47,918 bases of DNA from Brenneria alni (GCF_003666245.1 NZ_MJLZ01000036.1:1-47918), one strand, 5' to 3'; counted from the first letter of the stretch, positions 7,655 to 17,414 are shown. Translations and numbers: made by a program. Notes: a model not told the origin generated them from the sequence alone.

Positions 7655-9409
7655 TCAGTTTTTTTTGCTCAAAGCCAGTTGCAACGACCAAAGTTCTTTT
7701 CTTTCTTTGGTGTTAAGCCCATGTGTTCTCTCACGGGCAATCAATGTTTCCTGACGTTGTTTCAGCAGTTGATCATAGAGTTCCGCCAGACTTATTCTGA
7801 ACTTATCGTCCAGTTCATCCTCTTCGATCATATGGTTCCATGAAGCCATGGTTTCAAGCTGCTTTCGGTATTTGCTGTCTCTATATTTCTCAAGCAGCAG
7901 ACCCATATTCATTCCGGGACTGGCGTTGCATGTTTTTACCAAGTCCTGAAACAGAGACAGGCCCGCCACTTTGCTCTCTTCTATGTCTTCCAGCGCCAGT
8001 TCAGGAACTTCCGCAGCAAGTCTTGGATTCTGAACTATTAGCCCTATAAGTATACGCATAGTTGTGACTTTTAGCTGGGGAGGCTGGTAGGGTAGAGCGT
8101 GTTCAGCCACTTTGGGTAACAGCCTGTCTAACTGGCTGTCATCCAGGATCCCAAGTTTGTTGCCCAACTGCTGGCGTAAATATAAGCGTAACGTTTCACC
8201 AGGCACTTGACCAATTAAGGGCAGCGCCAGTGTACTGAGCTTCGTTCGCCCATCAGGTGAACTCATGTCTACCTGTTGTTGCAACGTTTCAAACAGAAAC
8301 TGCGACAGGGGTAAAGCCTGTTCCATTCGCTGTTCAAAAAGGGCTTTGCCTTCTTTGCGAACCAGCGTATCCGGGTCTTCACCATCCGGCAGAAACATAA
8401 AGCGTAACTGACGGCCATCGTTCAAATAGGGTAGCGCAGTTTCCAGTGCACGCCATGCCGCTTCCCGTCCGGCGCGGTCGCCGTCATAACAGCAGACGAC
8501 CAGATCGGTGGCACGAAAGAGTAACTGAATGTGATCGGCCGTGGTGGAGGTTCCCAGCGAAGCAACCGCATAATCAATACCAAACTGTGCCAGGGCAACC
8601 ACATCCATATACCCTTCAACCACCAGTAAGCGCTTAAGTTCCGGGTGGTTTTGCTGCGCTTCATACAGGCCATAGAGCTGGCGGCCTTTATGGAAAATTT
8701 CAGTTTCCGGCGAATTCAGATACTTCGGCACACCATCGCCTAATACTCGTCCCCCGAATGCAATCACCCGGCCCCGTTTATCGCGGATAGGGAACATCAC
8801 TCGTTCACGAAAACGGTCGTATGTGCGACCCTGATCGTTAGTCACCAACATACCGGCATCGTTCAATGTGCTGCGATCATCATTATTGCGTCCGAAACGC
8901 TTTAAGGCGTTATCCCAGCCAGCCGGTGCGAAGCCGATCGCAAAATGACTGATTACTTCAGCGCTCAATCCACGTTGTTGCAAATAAAGCAACGCGGGGG
9001 CGCCAACAGCCTGACCAAGCGTTTGTTGATAGAACGAACTCAGTTGTTCCATCAGTTCATATAAACTTTGTCGTTGATGGCGCTCAAGCTGGGTTGGCCC
9101 GGTGCCGGTTTCATATGGCACTTCAAGACCATAGATGGTGGCTAATTCCTCAATGCTTTCAACGAATTCCAGACGATCGTAATTCATTAAAAAGTCGATG
9201 GCGTTACCATGAGCCCCACAGCCAAAGCAATGGTAGAACTGTTTGTCACCATTTACGGTAAATGAAGGGGTTTTTTCGTGGTGAAACGGACAACACGCAT
9301 GGTAATTCTTTCCCTGCTTTTTCAGTTTGACGCGCGCGTCAATGAGATCGACGATGTCGGTGCGAGCCAGCAGATCATTAATAAATACGCGTGGAATTCG
9401 TCCAGCCAT
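7655..9409 (-). CDS. dnaG: DNA primase DnaG
   Basis: This encodes 584 residues. DnaG makes RNA primers for lagging-strand synthesis together with the DnaB helicase. The N-terminal CHC2 zinc-binding domain has Cys40, His43, Cys61 and Cys64. The TOPRIM core shows LLVVEGYMDVVAL and CYDGDRAGREAAW, which carry the metal-binding Glu and Asp residues. The C-terminal part is the DnaB-interacting helical domain. It is the middle gene of rpsU-dnaG-rpoD; low primase output is set in E. coli by a terminator in front of dnaG, and hairpins are present in the same place here. Confidence 0.98.
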   Translation of the reverse strand: MAGRIPRVFINDLLARTDIVDLIDARVKLKKQGKNYHACCPFHHEKTPSFTVNGDKQFYHCFGCGAHGNAIDFLMNYDRLEFVESIEELATIYGLEVPYETGTGPTQLERHQRQSLYELMEQLSSFYQQTLGQAVGAPALLYLQQRGLSAEVISHFAIGFAPAGWDNALKRFGRNNDDRSTLNDAGMLVTNDQGRTYDRFRERVMFPIRDKRGRVIAFGGRVLGDGVPKYLNSPETEIFHKGRQLYGLYEAQQNHPELKRLLVVEGYMDVVALAQFGIDYAVASLGTSTTADHIQLLFRATDLVVCCYDGDRAGREAAWRALETALPYLNDGRQLRFMFLPDGEDPDTLVRKEGKALFEQRMEQALPLSQFLFETLQQQVDMSSPDGRTKLSTLALPLIGQVPGETLRLYLRQQLGNKLGILDDSQLDRLLPKVAEHALPYQPPQLKVTTMRILIGLIVQNPRLAAEVPELALEDIEESKVAGLSLFQDLVKTCNASPGMNMGLLLEKYRDSKYRKQLETMASWNHMIEEDELDDKFRISLAELYDQLLKQRQETLIARERTHGLNTKERKELWSLQLALSKKN

Positions 9410-9455
9410 AAGCCCCTATTTCTTAGCTTATAAACGATAGCTTATAAACGACAGC

Positions 9456-9542
9456 AAGCCGCGCATTCCTTTCGGAAATGCACGGCCTTCATATACAACT
9501 ACTTAAGTCTGCGGATTAATCACGCGGTGGAGGAAAACCTCC
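9456..9542 (-). promoter_or_regulatory. Two stem-loops between rpsU and dnaG (attenuator-like)
   Basis: On the minus strand, first GGAGG-TTTT-CCTCC (9542-9529) lies just past the rpsU stop, then a longer hairpin AAGGCCGTGCATTTCC pairs with GGAATGCGCGGCTT (9489-9456). Neither has a strong U-run. In E. coli a partial terminator at this site lowers dnaG relative to rpsU, and these stem-loops are the likely equivalent. Beyond them, TTTATAAGCTA is repeated twice just before dnaG. Confidence 0.55.
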
Positions 9543-9548
9543 TGAAAA

Positions 9549-9776
<228 letters not shown>

Positions 9777-9990
9777 TTAATAAATTCGGTTTGCCGCTGG
9801 CCTTGTGCCAGCCTTTTCAAAATGGTGCGGAATTCTACTGCAAACAGAGCATCCTTGTAAAGGGGCAGGGTGATCATAAAACACTCAACGCTCCACCGGC
9901 GCAGAAACCGGGGGCTTATGGTAGACTATCTGCCGCATGAAGCAAGCTGCATTCAACAAGAGCTTGCACCGTATAAAAGCAGGAACAGCA

Positions 9991-11004
9991 ATGCGTGTAT
10001 TGGGTATCGAAACATCCTGTGATGAAACCGGCGTTGCCATCTATGACACTCAGGCCGGTTTACTCGCTAATCAATTGTACAGTCAGGTGAAACTCCATGC
10101 TGATTATGGGGGGGTCGTTCCCGAACTGGCTTCCCGTGATCACGTCCGTAAAACGGTGCCGTTGATCCAGGCTGCGCTGCGTGAAGCGGATTTAAAAGCC
10201 AGTGACCTTGACGGTGTTGCCTATACTTCCGGTCCCGGACTGGTAGGGGCACTGTTGGTGGGGGCTACCGTAGGTCGTTCGTTGGCGTATGCCTGGAATG
10301 TTCCGGCGATTGCGGTGCATCATATGGAAGGACATCTGCTGGCTCCCATGCTGGAAGATAATCCTCCTGAATTTCCTTTTGTGGCATTACTGGTTTCTGG
10401 TGGTCATACACAGCTAATCAGTGTGACCGGAATTGGTGAGTATCGGTTGCTTGGTGAGTCAATTGATGATGCGGCGGGTGAAGCGTTTGATAAAACAGCA
10501 AAGCTGCTGGGACTGGACTACCCAGGCGGATCGATGCTGTCAAAGATGGCTCAGGCTGGCGACACCGCACGCTTTACTTTCCCGCGTCCAATGACCGATC
10601 GCCCAGGGCTGGATTTCAGTTTCTCAGGTTTGAAAACCTTCGCGGCTAACACGATCCGCAATAACGGTGCTGATGAACAAACCCGGGCGGATATTGCTCA
10701 TGCTTTCGAAGATGCTGTTGTGGATACGCTGGCGATTAAATGTCGCCGTGCGCTGGATGAAACCGGCTTCAAAAGGCTGGTTATAGCGGGCGGAGTGAGT
10801 GCCAACCGTACATTGCGTCAACGTCTGGGCGAAATGATGGCGAAACGGGGTGGTGCGGTATTTTATGCCCGCCCGGAGTTTTGCACGGACAATGGCGCCA
10901 TGATCGCTTATGCGGGGGCGGTTCGCTTGCAACAGGGAGAAAGCCGGGAACTCGGCATTACGGTGCGTCCGCGATGGCCGCTGGCCGAATTGCCAGCCGT
11001 TTAA
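9991..11004 (+). CDS. tsaD: tRNA threonylcarbamoyladenosine transferase TsaD
   Basis: This encodes 337 residues, identical in length to E. coli TsaD. The start at 9991 ([14 protein letters not shown]) is chosen over an upstream in-frame ATG at 9937 because the family begins exactly here and AGGAACAG precedes it. It transfers the threonylcarbamoyl group to A37 of ANN-decoding tRNAs, working with TsaB and TsaE. ASKHA-fold motifs include [17 protein letters not shown] (metal-binding His pair), [10 protein letters not shown] and [13 protein letters not shown]. It is convergent with argR across a strong terminator. Confidence 0.97.
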   Translation: MRVLGIETSCDETGVAIYDTQAGLLANQLYSQVKLHADYGGVVPELASRDHVRKTVPLIQAALREADLKASDLDGVAYTSGPGLVGALLVGATVGRSLAYAWNVPAIAVHHMEGHLLAPMLEDNPPEFPFVALLVSGGHTQLISVTGIGEYRLLGESIDDAAGEAFDKTAKLLGLDYPGGSMLSKMAQAGDTARFTFPRPMTDRPGLDFSFSGLKTFAANTIRNNGADEQTRADIAHAFEDAVVDTLAIKCRRALDETGFKRLVIAGGVSANRTLRQRLGEMMAKRGGAVFYARPEFCTDNGAMIAYAGAVRLQQGESRELGITVRPRWPLAELPAV

Positions 11005-11005
11005 A

Positions 11006-11050
11006 CCGTTAATCACCAATATTTGCGCACTGGTGATTAACGGCTTTTAT
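11006..11050 (+). terminator. Intrinsic terminator after tsaD
   Basis: A perfect 13-bp stem, CCGTTAATCACCA at 11006-11018 and TGGTGATTAACGG at 11031-11043, is followed by CTTTTATT. It begins immediately after the tsaD stop. Confidence 0.88.
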
Positions 11051-11069
11051 TAACGCCAGGAAGGATCGT

Positions 11070-11100
11070 GGCTATTTGGCTATTTGGCTATTTGGCTATT
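11070..11100. repeat. Short tandem repeat (8-bp unit GGCTATTT)
   Basis: Nearly four consecutive copies of the 8-bp unit GGCTATTT lie between the tsaD terminator and the argR stop codon at 11110. The tract is in the argR 3' untranslated region, so copy-number changes would not alter a protein. Confidence 0.85.
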
Positions 11101-11109
11101 GCTATTAAG

Positions 11110-11592
<483 letters not shown>

Positions 11593-11606
11593 TTATGTGG
11601 TTAATT

Positions 11607-11644
11607 GTGTCGTTATTATGCAGATTAGTGAATTTTTATGCAAC
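11607..11644 (-). promoter_or_regulatory. Tandem ARG boxes in the argR promoter
   Basis: The box at 11627-11644 contains TGAATTTTTATGCA, one mismatch from the ARG-box core TGAAT-wwww-ATTCA. A weaker box at 11607-11624 keeps the ATGCA half. The two are two bases apart, as I recall for the argR operator, while most other arg operators have three. The placement supports autorepression of argR. The match was made by eye. Confidence 0.6.
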
Positions 11645-12054
11645 TATTATGCGTATAATATCGTCTACCGTCCCTTATGTATGGTTGTTTAAAAAACAAT
11701 TAAAAAAATCATAAGGCCAGCGAGTCTGAAAAATGAGCTATACGTCACATAAAAGTGAATCGAATGTTATCAAAATGATGTTGTTTGCATGTAGACGATC
11801 AGTGTAATGTAGCTTTCCGGTTGACTGGTTATAAATGTGTGTCGCGTGATTAGCCTAAAAGCCCATTAACTTTACTTACCTTTCAAATTAATAGCGATTT
11901 TTGATTTATTATTATAGACATAGCGTATTCTTCCATCTTTAAGCATTCTCCGCTGATAGTTAAGCAAATGCGTTTTATTTTTTCTTCTTGTGCCAATTTT
12001 ATAACTAGATGAATTCACGGCTTTTTTGTACTTTACGATAATAAGGAGTTTAGG
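11645..12054. promoter_or_regulatory. argR-mdh divergent intergenic region
   Basis: About 410 AT-rich bases separate the ARG boxes from mdh. They should hold the divergent argR and mdh promoters. I see no open frame, no hairpin terminator and no convincing full CRP site. The mdh ribosome binding site AATAAGGAGTTTAGG lies directly before 12055. Confidence 0.5.
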
Positions 12055-12993
12055 ATGAAAGTTGCAGTTCTTGGTGCAGCAGGCGGTATTGGTCAGGCCC
12101 TTGCGCTCCTCCTCAAAACCCAGCTTCCTTCAGGTTCAGAGTTATCTCTTTATGACATTGCCCCGGTAACGCCGGGCGTTGCGGTTGACCTGAGCCATAT
12201 TCCTACCGCAGTAAAAATCAAGGGCTATAGTGGTGAAGACGCGACACCCGCTCTGGTCGGCGCGGATATCGTGCTGATATCTGCCGGCGTAGCCCGTAAG
12301 CCGGGCATGGACCGTTCAGACTTATTTAATGTCAATGCGGGTATCGTCCGTAATCTGGTTGAACAAATCGTTCGTACCTGCCCAAAAGCCTGTATCGGTA
12401 TTATTACCAATCCCGTCAATACTACTGTTGCAATCGCAGCTGAAGTGCTTAAGAAAGCCGGTGTTTACGACAAAAACAAACTGTTTGGTGTAACCACGCT
12501 GGATATTATCCGTTCTAATACTTTTGTTGCTGAACTGAAAGGCAAGCAACCAGAAGATATCAATGTGCCCGTCATCGGTGGGCACTCTGGTGTGACTATT
12601 CTTCCGCTGTTGTCACAAATTCCGGATGTGAGCTTTAGCGAGCAAGAAGTGACGGATCTGACAAAACGCATCCAAAATGCGGGCACCGAAGTTGTGGAAG
12701 CGAAAGCCGGTGGTGGATCTGCAACCTTGTCGATGGGGCTGGCTGCAGCCCGATTCGGTCTGTCCCTGGTTCGTGCTTTGCAGGGAGAAAATGATGTAGT
12801 TGAATGCGCCTATGTAGAAAGCGACGGCAAGTATGCCCGTTTCTTTGCTCAACCAGTGCTGTTGGGTAAAAATGGTATTGTTGAACGTAAAGACATTGGC
12901 ACGCTGAGTGCGTTTGAGCAAGAGTCGCTCAAAAATATGCTGGATACGCTCAATCAGGATATCGAATTAGGCGAGTCTTTCATCAAGGGTTAA
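12055..12993 (+). CDS. mdh: Malate dehydrogenase (NAD-dependent)
   Basis: This encodes 312 residues, as in E. coli. It interconverts malate and oxaloacetate in the TCA cycle with NAD. The NAD-binding motif GAAGGIGQ is at residues 7-14. The substrate loop region contains [15 protein letters not shown] with the substrate-binding arginines, the NPVN segment follows, and the catalytic His lies in [12 protein letters not shown] near residue 177. It is transcribed alone, divergent from argR, with its own terminator. Confidence 0.98.
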   Translation: MKVAVLGAAGGIGQALALLLKTQLPSGSELSLYDIAPVTPGVAVDLSHIPTAVKIKGYSGEDATPALVGADIVLISAGVARKPGMDRSDLFNVNAGIVRNLVEQIVRTCPKACIGIITNPVNTTVAIAAEVLKKAGVYDKNKLFGVTTLDIIRSNTFVAELKGKQPEDINVPVIGGHSGVTILPLLSQIPDVSFSEQEVTDLTKRIQNAGTEVVEAKAGGGSATLSMGLAAARFGLSLVRALQGENDVVECAYVESDGKYARFFAQPVLLGKNGIVERKDIGTLSAFEQESLKNMLDTLNQDIELGESFIKG

Positions 12994-13023
12994 CAAACGT
13001 TTCAATTTCACAATGGTGAATAG

Positions 13024-13049
13024 AGCCGGAGGTTTTATCTCCGGCTTTT
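13024..13049 (+). terminator. Intrinsic terminator after mdh
   Basis: An 8-bp stem, AGCCGGAG (13024-13031) with CTCCGGCT (13039-13046), is followed by TTTT. It may also serve the convergent sfsB gene ending at 13054. Confidence 0.85.
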
Positions 13050-13053
13050 GTCT

Positions 13054-13317
13054 TTATTGGGGACGGATTAGTTTTTTTCTGTCAATCAGCTCGTTGGTTT
13101 CCGGATCATAATATCGGCTTGGCCAGATCTCTGATGGGTGGATCTCCAGTACATCAGCTATCAACCACTCCCCTTTAGGCCACGGTCGTGACAACGCATT
13201 GGCCAGTGTTGATGAACTTAATCCGGCAGCGCGTGATACCGCAGCCAGCGTCGTGCCTTTTTTGCGCAAAGCGGCAATGATATCAGCGGGATGCCAGTCA
13301 TGTTTCCTTGAAGTCAT
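13054..13317 (-). CDS. sfsB: Ner-like DNA-binding regulator SfsB/Nlp
   Basis: This encodes 87 residues. The sequence WHPADIIAALRKKGTTLAAVSRAAGLSSSTLANAL is the winged-helix/HTH of the phage Mu Ner family, followed by the family tail WPKGEWLIADVLEIHPSEIWPSRY. The E. coli relative SfsB (Nlp) stimulates maltose metabolism genes when overproduced and lies near ispB, matching the neighbourhood here. It is divergent from the Mu-type regulator at 13505, and their shared intergenic region is rich in repeats. Confidence 0.88.
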   Translation of the reverse strand: MTSRKHDWHPADIIAALRKKGTTLAAVSRAAGLSSSTLANALSRPWPKGEWLIADVLEIHPSEIWPSRYYDPETNELIDRKKLIRPQ

Positions 13318-13350
13318 AATCCTTCCTTATATTGCTGTAAGACGACTGCG

Positions 13351-13384
13351 TATTAGTGGTATAAATAACGGATATTAGTTATAC
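13351..13384. repeat. Direct repeats in the sfsB upstream region
   Basis: TATTAGT occurs at 13351-13357 and 13373-13379, 22 bases apart (about two helical turns), each followed by a TATA-containing stretch. The location just upstream of sfsB makes them candidate operators for a Ner-like protein; this is inference. Confidence 0.5.
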
Positions 13385-13403
13385 GCCAGGTTAACGTGAC
13401 ACT

Positions 13404-13464
13404 CTTATTTGGAAATAATATAACATTAATTTTCTATAAGGTTCCCAATTAATTTCCAAATAAG
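13404..13464. promoter_or_regulatory. Perfect 13-bp inverted repeat, candidate operator
   Basis: CTTATTTGGAAAT at 13404-13416 and its exact complement ATTTCCAAATAAG at 13452-13464 flank a 35-base spacer ahead of the gene at 13505. The core TTATTTGGAAA recurs upstream of the paralogous gene at 14140. The arms are too far apart for a terminator, so a protein-binding, looping-type operator is the likely role (inference). Confidence 0.65.
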
Positions 13465-13504
13465 CGCGTTTTTGTTAGGAATGGCACTATCAGGATGAAA
13501 GGCT

Positions 13505-13891
13505 ATGAAAAAAGAGTGGTTTGCGACCAGTGAACTGGTTGGTGTTGGTGGTCTTCCAAAATCAAGACAAGGATTGAATAAGCGTGCTCGTGAAGACGGA
13601 TGGGAAAAGCGTCGGCGTAAAGGGGTTCAGGGAAGAGGGGTAGAATATTCAATTCATAGCCTTCCTGAGCCGGTGAAACAATCTTTACTACTGGAGAGTG
13701 AATCTCCGGTCTATGCGCCCCAGCAACCTGCCAGTCGCGCTGTCTGGATGCAGATCTATCATCAACTCTCTGATAGAGAAAGAGATGACCTGATTACTTA
13801 CGTTCTTCGTGTCGGCGTATCAACCATGTTAAGCCAGCTTGGGCTGACGGCGACAGAAAATGAGCCTGTTTCACCGACTGACGCCGAATAA
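13505..13891 (+). CDS. Mu-type (CI/MuA N-terminal-like) DNA-binding regulator, copy 1
   Basis: This encodes 128 residues. The N-terminal half matches the Mu-type HTH domain shared by phage Mu repressor and the transposase N-terminus: KEWFATSELVGVGGLP, GLNKRAREDGWEKRRRKGVQG, then GVEYSIHSLPEPVKQSLL. The C-terminal part is helical (VWMQIYHQLSDRERDDLITYVLR) and may mediate oligomerisation. No transposase core follows, so it is a free-standing DNA-binding protein, probably a domesticated phage-type regulator. It is a clear paralogue of the gene at 14140. An extended inverted repeat lies in its promoter. Confidence 0.85.
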   Translation: MKKEWFATSELVGVGGLPKSRQGLNKRAREDGWEKRRRKGVQGRGVEYSIHSLPEPVKQSLLLESESPVYAPQQPASRAVWMQIYHQLSDRERDDLITYVLRVGVSTMLSQLGLTATENEPVSPTDAE

Positions 13892-14075
13892 GCTGTTTCT
13901 TTCCCCGTCCTACCTGACTTCGTGTTATCGATAGCTTTTTTACTGTGCTTTCATCATCTGATCTCTCCCTTTTTTGTTGTGTTGCTCTCATACACAGCAA
14001 TATTTAATGGACTCCGCTTTTCATTAAGTGTACCAATAACGTGATAAAGTTAGATGTTTAGGTAATTGTAGTTTA

Positions 14076-14086
14076 TTATTTGGAAA
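14076..14086. promoter_or_regulatory. Third copy of the TTATTTGGAAA motif, upstream of copy 2
   Basis: The 11-base core TTATTTGGAAA found in both arms of the repeat at 13404-13464 recurs here, 53 bases before the second Mu-type regulator gene. The shared placement ahead of both paralogues supports a common operator. Confidence 0.6.
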
Positions 14087-14139
14087 CTTTTGGCGTGGGC
14101 AGTGGGGTTGTCCAGGATATAAATAAGGGAGCGACAAGT

Positions 14140-14511
14140 ATGTATAAAGAATGGTTTGCAACTAATGAATTGATTGGCATCGGCGGGTTGCCTAAATCTC
14201 CGCAAGGATTGAACAAACGCGCCCGCGATGATGGTTGGGAAAAACGAAGACGCAGAGGAGTTCAAGGACGTGGCGTCGAGTATTCCATTCACAGTTTACC
14301 TGATGAAGTGAAAAACTCGCTCTTGATGGAAGAAAATTCGCCACCAGAGTATCAGGTGAAAAAAGGGCCAGAATTGCTGATGTCGTGGATACACATCTTC
14401 CATCAGCTTTCAGAGAGCGAGCAATCCCGGCTGATAAATTTCATTTTACGTGAAGGCACGTTGGCTATGTTGTCTCGTCTGGATAAAGTCGCAGACGACC
14501 AGACAGCATAA
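14140..14511 (+). CDS. Mu-type (CI/MuA N-terminal-like) DNA-binding regulator, copy 2
   Basis: This encodes 123 residues from the ATG at 14140, chosen over an upstream in-frame ATG because it has AAGGGAG before it and aligns with copy 1. The HTH region is nearly identical to copy 1 (KEWFATNELIGIGGLP, GLNKRARDDGWEKRRRRGVQG, VEYSIHSLP). The middle has diverged, and the C-terminal helix is conserved in pattern (WIHIFHQLSESEQSRLINFILREGTLAML). Tandem duplication followed by divergence is the likely origin. The two may compete for the same sites. It is convergent with ispB. Confidence 0.85.
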   Translation: MYKEWFATNELIGIGGLPKSPQGLNKRARDDGWEKRRRRGVQGRGVEYSIHSLPDEVKNSLLMEENSPPEYQVKKGPELLMSWIHIFHQLSESEQSRLINFILREGTLAMLSRLDKVADDQTA

Positions 14512-14545
14512 TGATAATCGCTATAATTTCTGCGTGGCAACGCCG

Positions 14546-15517
14546 TCAGAAATCACGTTGTACTGCTAAATGAGCGAGACCTTCAAGCGCTGTGCGGAAA
14601 GGGGTTTCCGGTAGATGCCGCAGCGCATCAATCGCCTTATCAGCCTCTTCCTCCGCACGTTGACGGGTATAGTCGAGCGAACCACATTGCTGCATGGCTG
14701 CAAGAACGGGTTCAAGCAGGTGGCGTCCGTTGCCGTCTTCTATTGCCTGGCGAATCATGGCTCGTTGTTCTGTATTGCCATTATGCATCGCATGTAGCAA
14801 AGGCAACGTCGGTTTACCTTCATTAAGGTCATCACCGGTATTTTTACCTAGCGTTTTGCCGTCAGCGTTGTAATCCAGTAAATCATCAATAAGCTGGAAA
14901 GCCGTTCCCAGATAGCGGCCATAATCCTGCAATGCTCTTTCTTGCTCAGACGTTGCACCCGCAAGGATCGCTGATGATTGGGCTGCTGCTTCAAACAATC
15001 GTGCGGTTTTGCTGTAAATTACCCGCATGTAGTTTTCTTCGGTGATGTTTGGGTCGTTACAGTTCATCAACTGTAATACTTCCCCTTCGGCAATCACGTT
15101 GACGGCTTCGGACATTAACGCCAGAACGCGCAGAGACTCCAGGCTGGTCATCATCTGAAAAGCGCGGGTATAGATAAAATCGCCGACCAGTACGCTGGCG
15201 GCATTGCCAAAGGCCGCATTGGCGGTCGCTTTGCCGCGGCGCATATCGGACTCATCTACAACATCGTCGTGCAGCAAAGTGGCGGTATGAATGAATTCGA
15301 TCAATGCAGCCACGGTAATATGCTTGTGATCTTCATAGGAGAGTGCTCTGGCGGCAAGTACAGCAATCATCGGCCTGATACGTTTACCACCACCGCTGAT
15401 GATATAATGACCGAGTTGGTTAATGAGAACGACATCCGAGTCCAGTTGTTCGAGAATGACTTCATTAACGGCCATCATGTCCTGAGCGGTTAACGCTGTA
15501 ATTTGTTCTAGATTCAT
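14546..15517 (-). CDS. ispB: Octaprenyl diphosphate synthase IspB
   Basis: This encodes 323 residues, as in E. coli. It extends farnesyl diphosphate with isopentenyl diphosphate to the C40 side chain of ubiquinone and menaquinone. The first aspartate-rich motif is LLHDDVVDESDMRRG and the second LIDDLLDYNADGKTLG; GGGKRIRP binds the allylic substrate. It is divergent from rplU across a 259-base region, as in E. coli. Confidence 0.97.
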   Translation of the reverse strand: MNLEQITALTAQDMMAVNEVILEQLDSDVVLINQLGHYIISGGGKRIRPMIAVLAARALSYEDHKHITVAALIEFIHTATLLHDDVVDESDMRRGKATANAAFGNAASVLVGDFIYTRAFQMMTSLESLRVLALMSEAVNVIAEGEVLQLMNCNDPNITEENYMRVIYSKTARLFEAAAQSSAILAGATSEQERALQDYGRYLGTAFQLIDDLLDYNADGKTLGKNTGDDLNEGKPTLPLLHAMHNGNTEQRAMIRQAIEDGNGRHLLEPVLAAMQQCGSLDYTRQRAEEEADKAIDALRHLPETPFRTALEGLAHLAVQRDF

Positions 15518-15674
15518 TGTTTGTGCCAGCTAATTTCTGCAACATCGCCGTAAGATTGCTGTTTCATATCGGCATATGATGGGACTTGTTGAGTTGATTG
15601 TACTGGAAAAATGCGAGAGATAAACGACAGTTAATACGTTGTATTCTTTTTCTTCATATCGTTTGATTCTGCAC

Positions 15675-15703
15675 TTGTCATCCTCAGGATTTTTGCGTAG
15701 AAT
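15675..15703 (+). promoter_or_regulatory. Sigma-70 promoter of rplU-rpmA
   Basis: TTGTCA (15675-15680) and TAGAAT (15698-15703) are separated by an ideal 17-base spacer, about 75 bases before rplU. They lie in the ispB-rplU divergent region and read toward rplU. Confidence 0.65.
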
Positions 15704-15743
15704 TCGCGCCCTATTGTGAATATTTATAGTGCGCTCTGGATAA

Positions 15744-16088
<345 letters not shown>

Positions 16089-16107
16089 GATTTAGGAGAG
16101 CGGATTA

Positions 16108-16365
16108 ATGGCACACAAGAAAGCTGGCGGTTCAACTCGTAACGGCCGTGATTCAGAAAGCAAACGCCTGGGCGTAAAACGTTTCGGCGGTGAAGCTGTA
16201 TTGGCAGGTAGCATCATCGTTCGTCAGCGCGGAACTAAATTCCACGCTGGTAGCAACGTAGGCTGCGGGAAGGATCATACTCTGTTCGCTTTGGCTAACG
16301 GTAAAGTTCAGTTCGAAGTGAAAGGCCCTAAAAACCGTAAATATATCAGTATCGTTGCTGAATAA
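16108..16365 (+). CDS. rpmA: 50S ribosomal protein L27
   Basis: This encodes 85 residues beginning [19 protein letters not shown]; the N-terminal tail reaches the peptidyl-transferase centre. [10 protein letters not shown] and [10 protein letters not shown] are conserved. Family length is normal. It is co-transcribed with rplU, with the ribosome binding site TAGGAG before the ATG, and followed by an intrinsic terminator. Confidence 0.98.
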   Translation: MAHKKAGGSTRNGRDSESKRLGVKRFGGEAVLAGSIIVRQRGTKFHAGSNVGCGKDHTLFALANGKVQFEVKGPKNRKYISIVAE

Positions 16366-16391
16366 TTTTTCGCGTTAGGTCTTACAGATTT

Positions 16392-16420
16392 AAGCCCTGC
16401 AATTCTTTGCGGGGCTTTTT
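16392..16420 (+). terminator. Intrinsic terminator after rpmA
   Basis: AAGCCCTGC (16392-16400) pairs with GCGGGGCTT (16409-16417), with one G-T pair, followed by T residues. It probably limits read-through from rplU-rpmA into yhbE. Confidence 0.8.
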
Positions 16421-16454
16421 ATATTCTGGCTCTTGACCATCACCTGAGACGAGC

Positions 16455-17414
16455 ATGAATACTAAACAACAGACAGGCATTGGGCTCTGTCTGGCGCTTA
16501 TTGCGGCGATCTGCTGGGGCGCGTTGCCGATCGCCATGAAGCAGGTACTGGTTGTCATGGAGCCGTACACCATTGTTTGGTATCGATTCCTCATCGCGTC
16601 GATCGGCCTGGGTATCGTGCTGTCTTCACGAAAACAATTGCCACCGCTGCGGATTTTCCGGCGGCGTCGATGGTGGGCTTTGTTATTGATAGCGACCTAT
16701 GGATTACTGGGGAATTTCGTCTTTTTCAGTTCATCATTGCAATATCTAAGTCCGACTGCGTCTCAGGTTATCGGTCAGCTTTCGCCTGTTGGTATGATGT
16801 TTGCCAGTGTACTCATCTTAAAAGAAAAGATGCGTATTACGCAGGTTATTGGCGCCGTGATGCTGGTGTGTGGTTTAGTGCTGTTTTTTAACGCCAGCCT
16901 GATTGAAATCTTCACCCGTCTTACTGATTACACGCTGGGTGTGTTGCTGGGTGTTTGCGCCGCGGCGGTATGGGTGACATATGGCGTGGCGCAGAAGGTG
17001 CTGCTGCGCCGTCTGACATCACAACAGGTTTTGTTGCTGCTTTATGCGCTTTGTGTCCTGTCTATTACACCATTCGCTCGCCCAGAAGTGATCCTGCAAC
17101 TCAATGGCTGGCAGCTTATTTGTCTGTTGTTTTGCGGCGCAAATACACTGATAGGTTATGGTGCGTTGGCAGAGGCTATGGCGCGTTGGCAGGCTGCTCA
17201 GGTAAGCGCGGTTATTACGCTCACGCCTCTATTTACTCTGCTCTTTTCCGACTTGCTGGCATTGGTTTGGCCCACGTTTTTTGTGGCTCCGGTGCTTAAT
17301 TTGATAGGGTATATCGGTGCTTTAGTGGTTGTGGCTGGGGCAATGTTTTCTGCTATTGGGCACCATTTTTTCGCTGGAAAAAAAGAACTGGTTTCCGCGA
17401 TTGTGCCAAAATAA
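16455..17414 (+). CDS. yhbE: EamA-family (DMT superfamily) inner-membrane transporter
   Basis: This encodes 319 residues with about ten hydrophobic segments arranged as two EamA repeats: GLCLALIAAICWGALPIAMKQ opens the first and YTLGVLLGVCAAAVWVTYGVAQ the second. Location between rpmA and obgE is that of E. coli yhbE. EamA proteins export or exchange metabolites; the substrate here is unknown. The C-terminal helix is followed by a basic tail, as expected for a cytoplasmic end. Confidence 0.92.
   Translation: MNTKQQTGIGLCLALIAAICWGALPIAMKQVLVVMEPYTIVWYRFLIASIGLGIVLSSRKQLPPLRIFRRRRWWALLLIATYGLLGNFVFFSSSLQYLSPTASQVIGQLSPVGMMFASVLILKEKMRITQVIGAVMLVCGLVLFFNASLIEIFTRLTDYTLGVLLGVCAAAVWVTYGVAQKVLLRRLTSQQVLLLLYALCVLSITPFARPEVILQLNGWQLICLLFCGANTLIGYGALAEAMARWQAAQVSAVITLTPLFTLLFSDLLALVWPTFFVAPVLNLIGYIGALVVVAGAMFSAIGHHFFAGKKELVSAIVPK

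Noticed and set aside
11645-12054. CRP site upstream of mdh (TGTGT then TGATT around 11837-11853)
   Set aside because: Only one half-site resembles the consensus.
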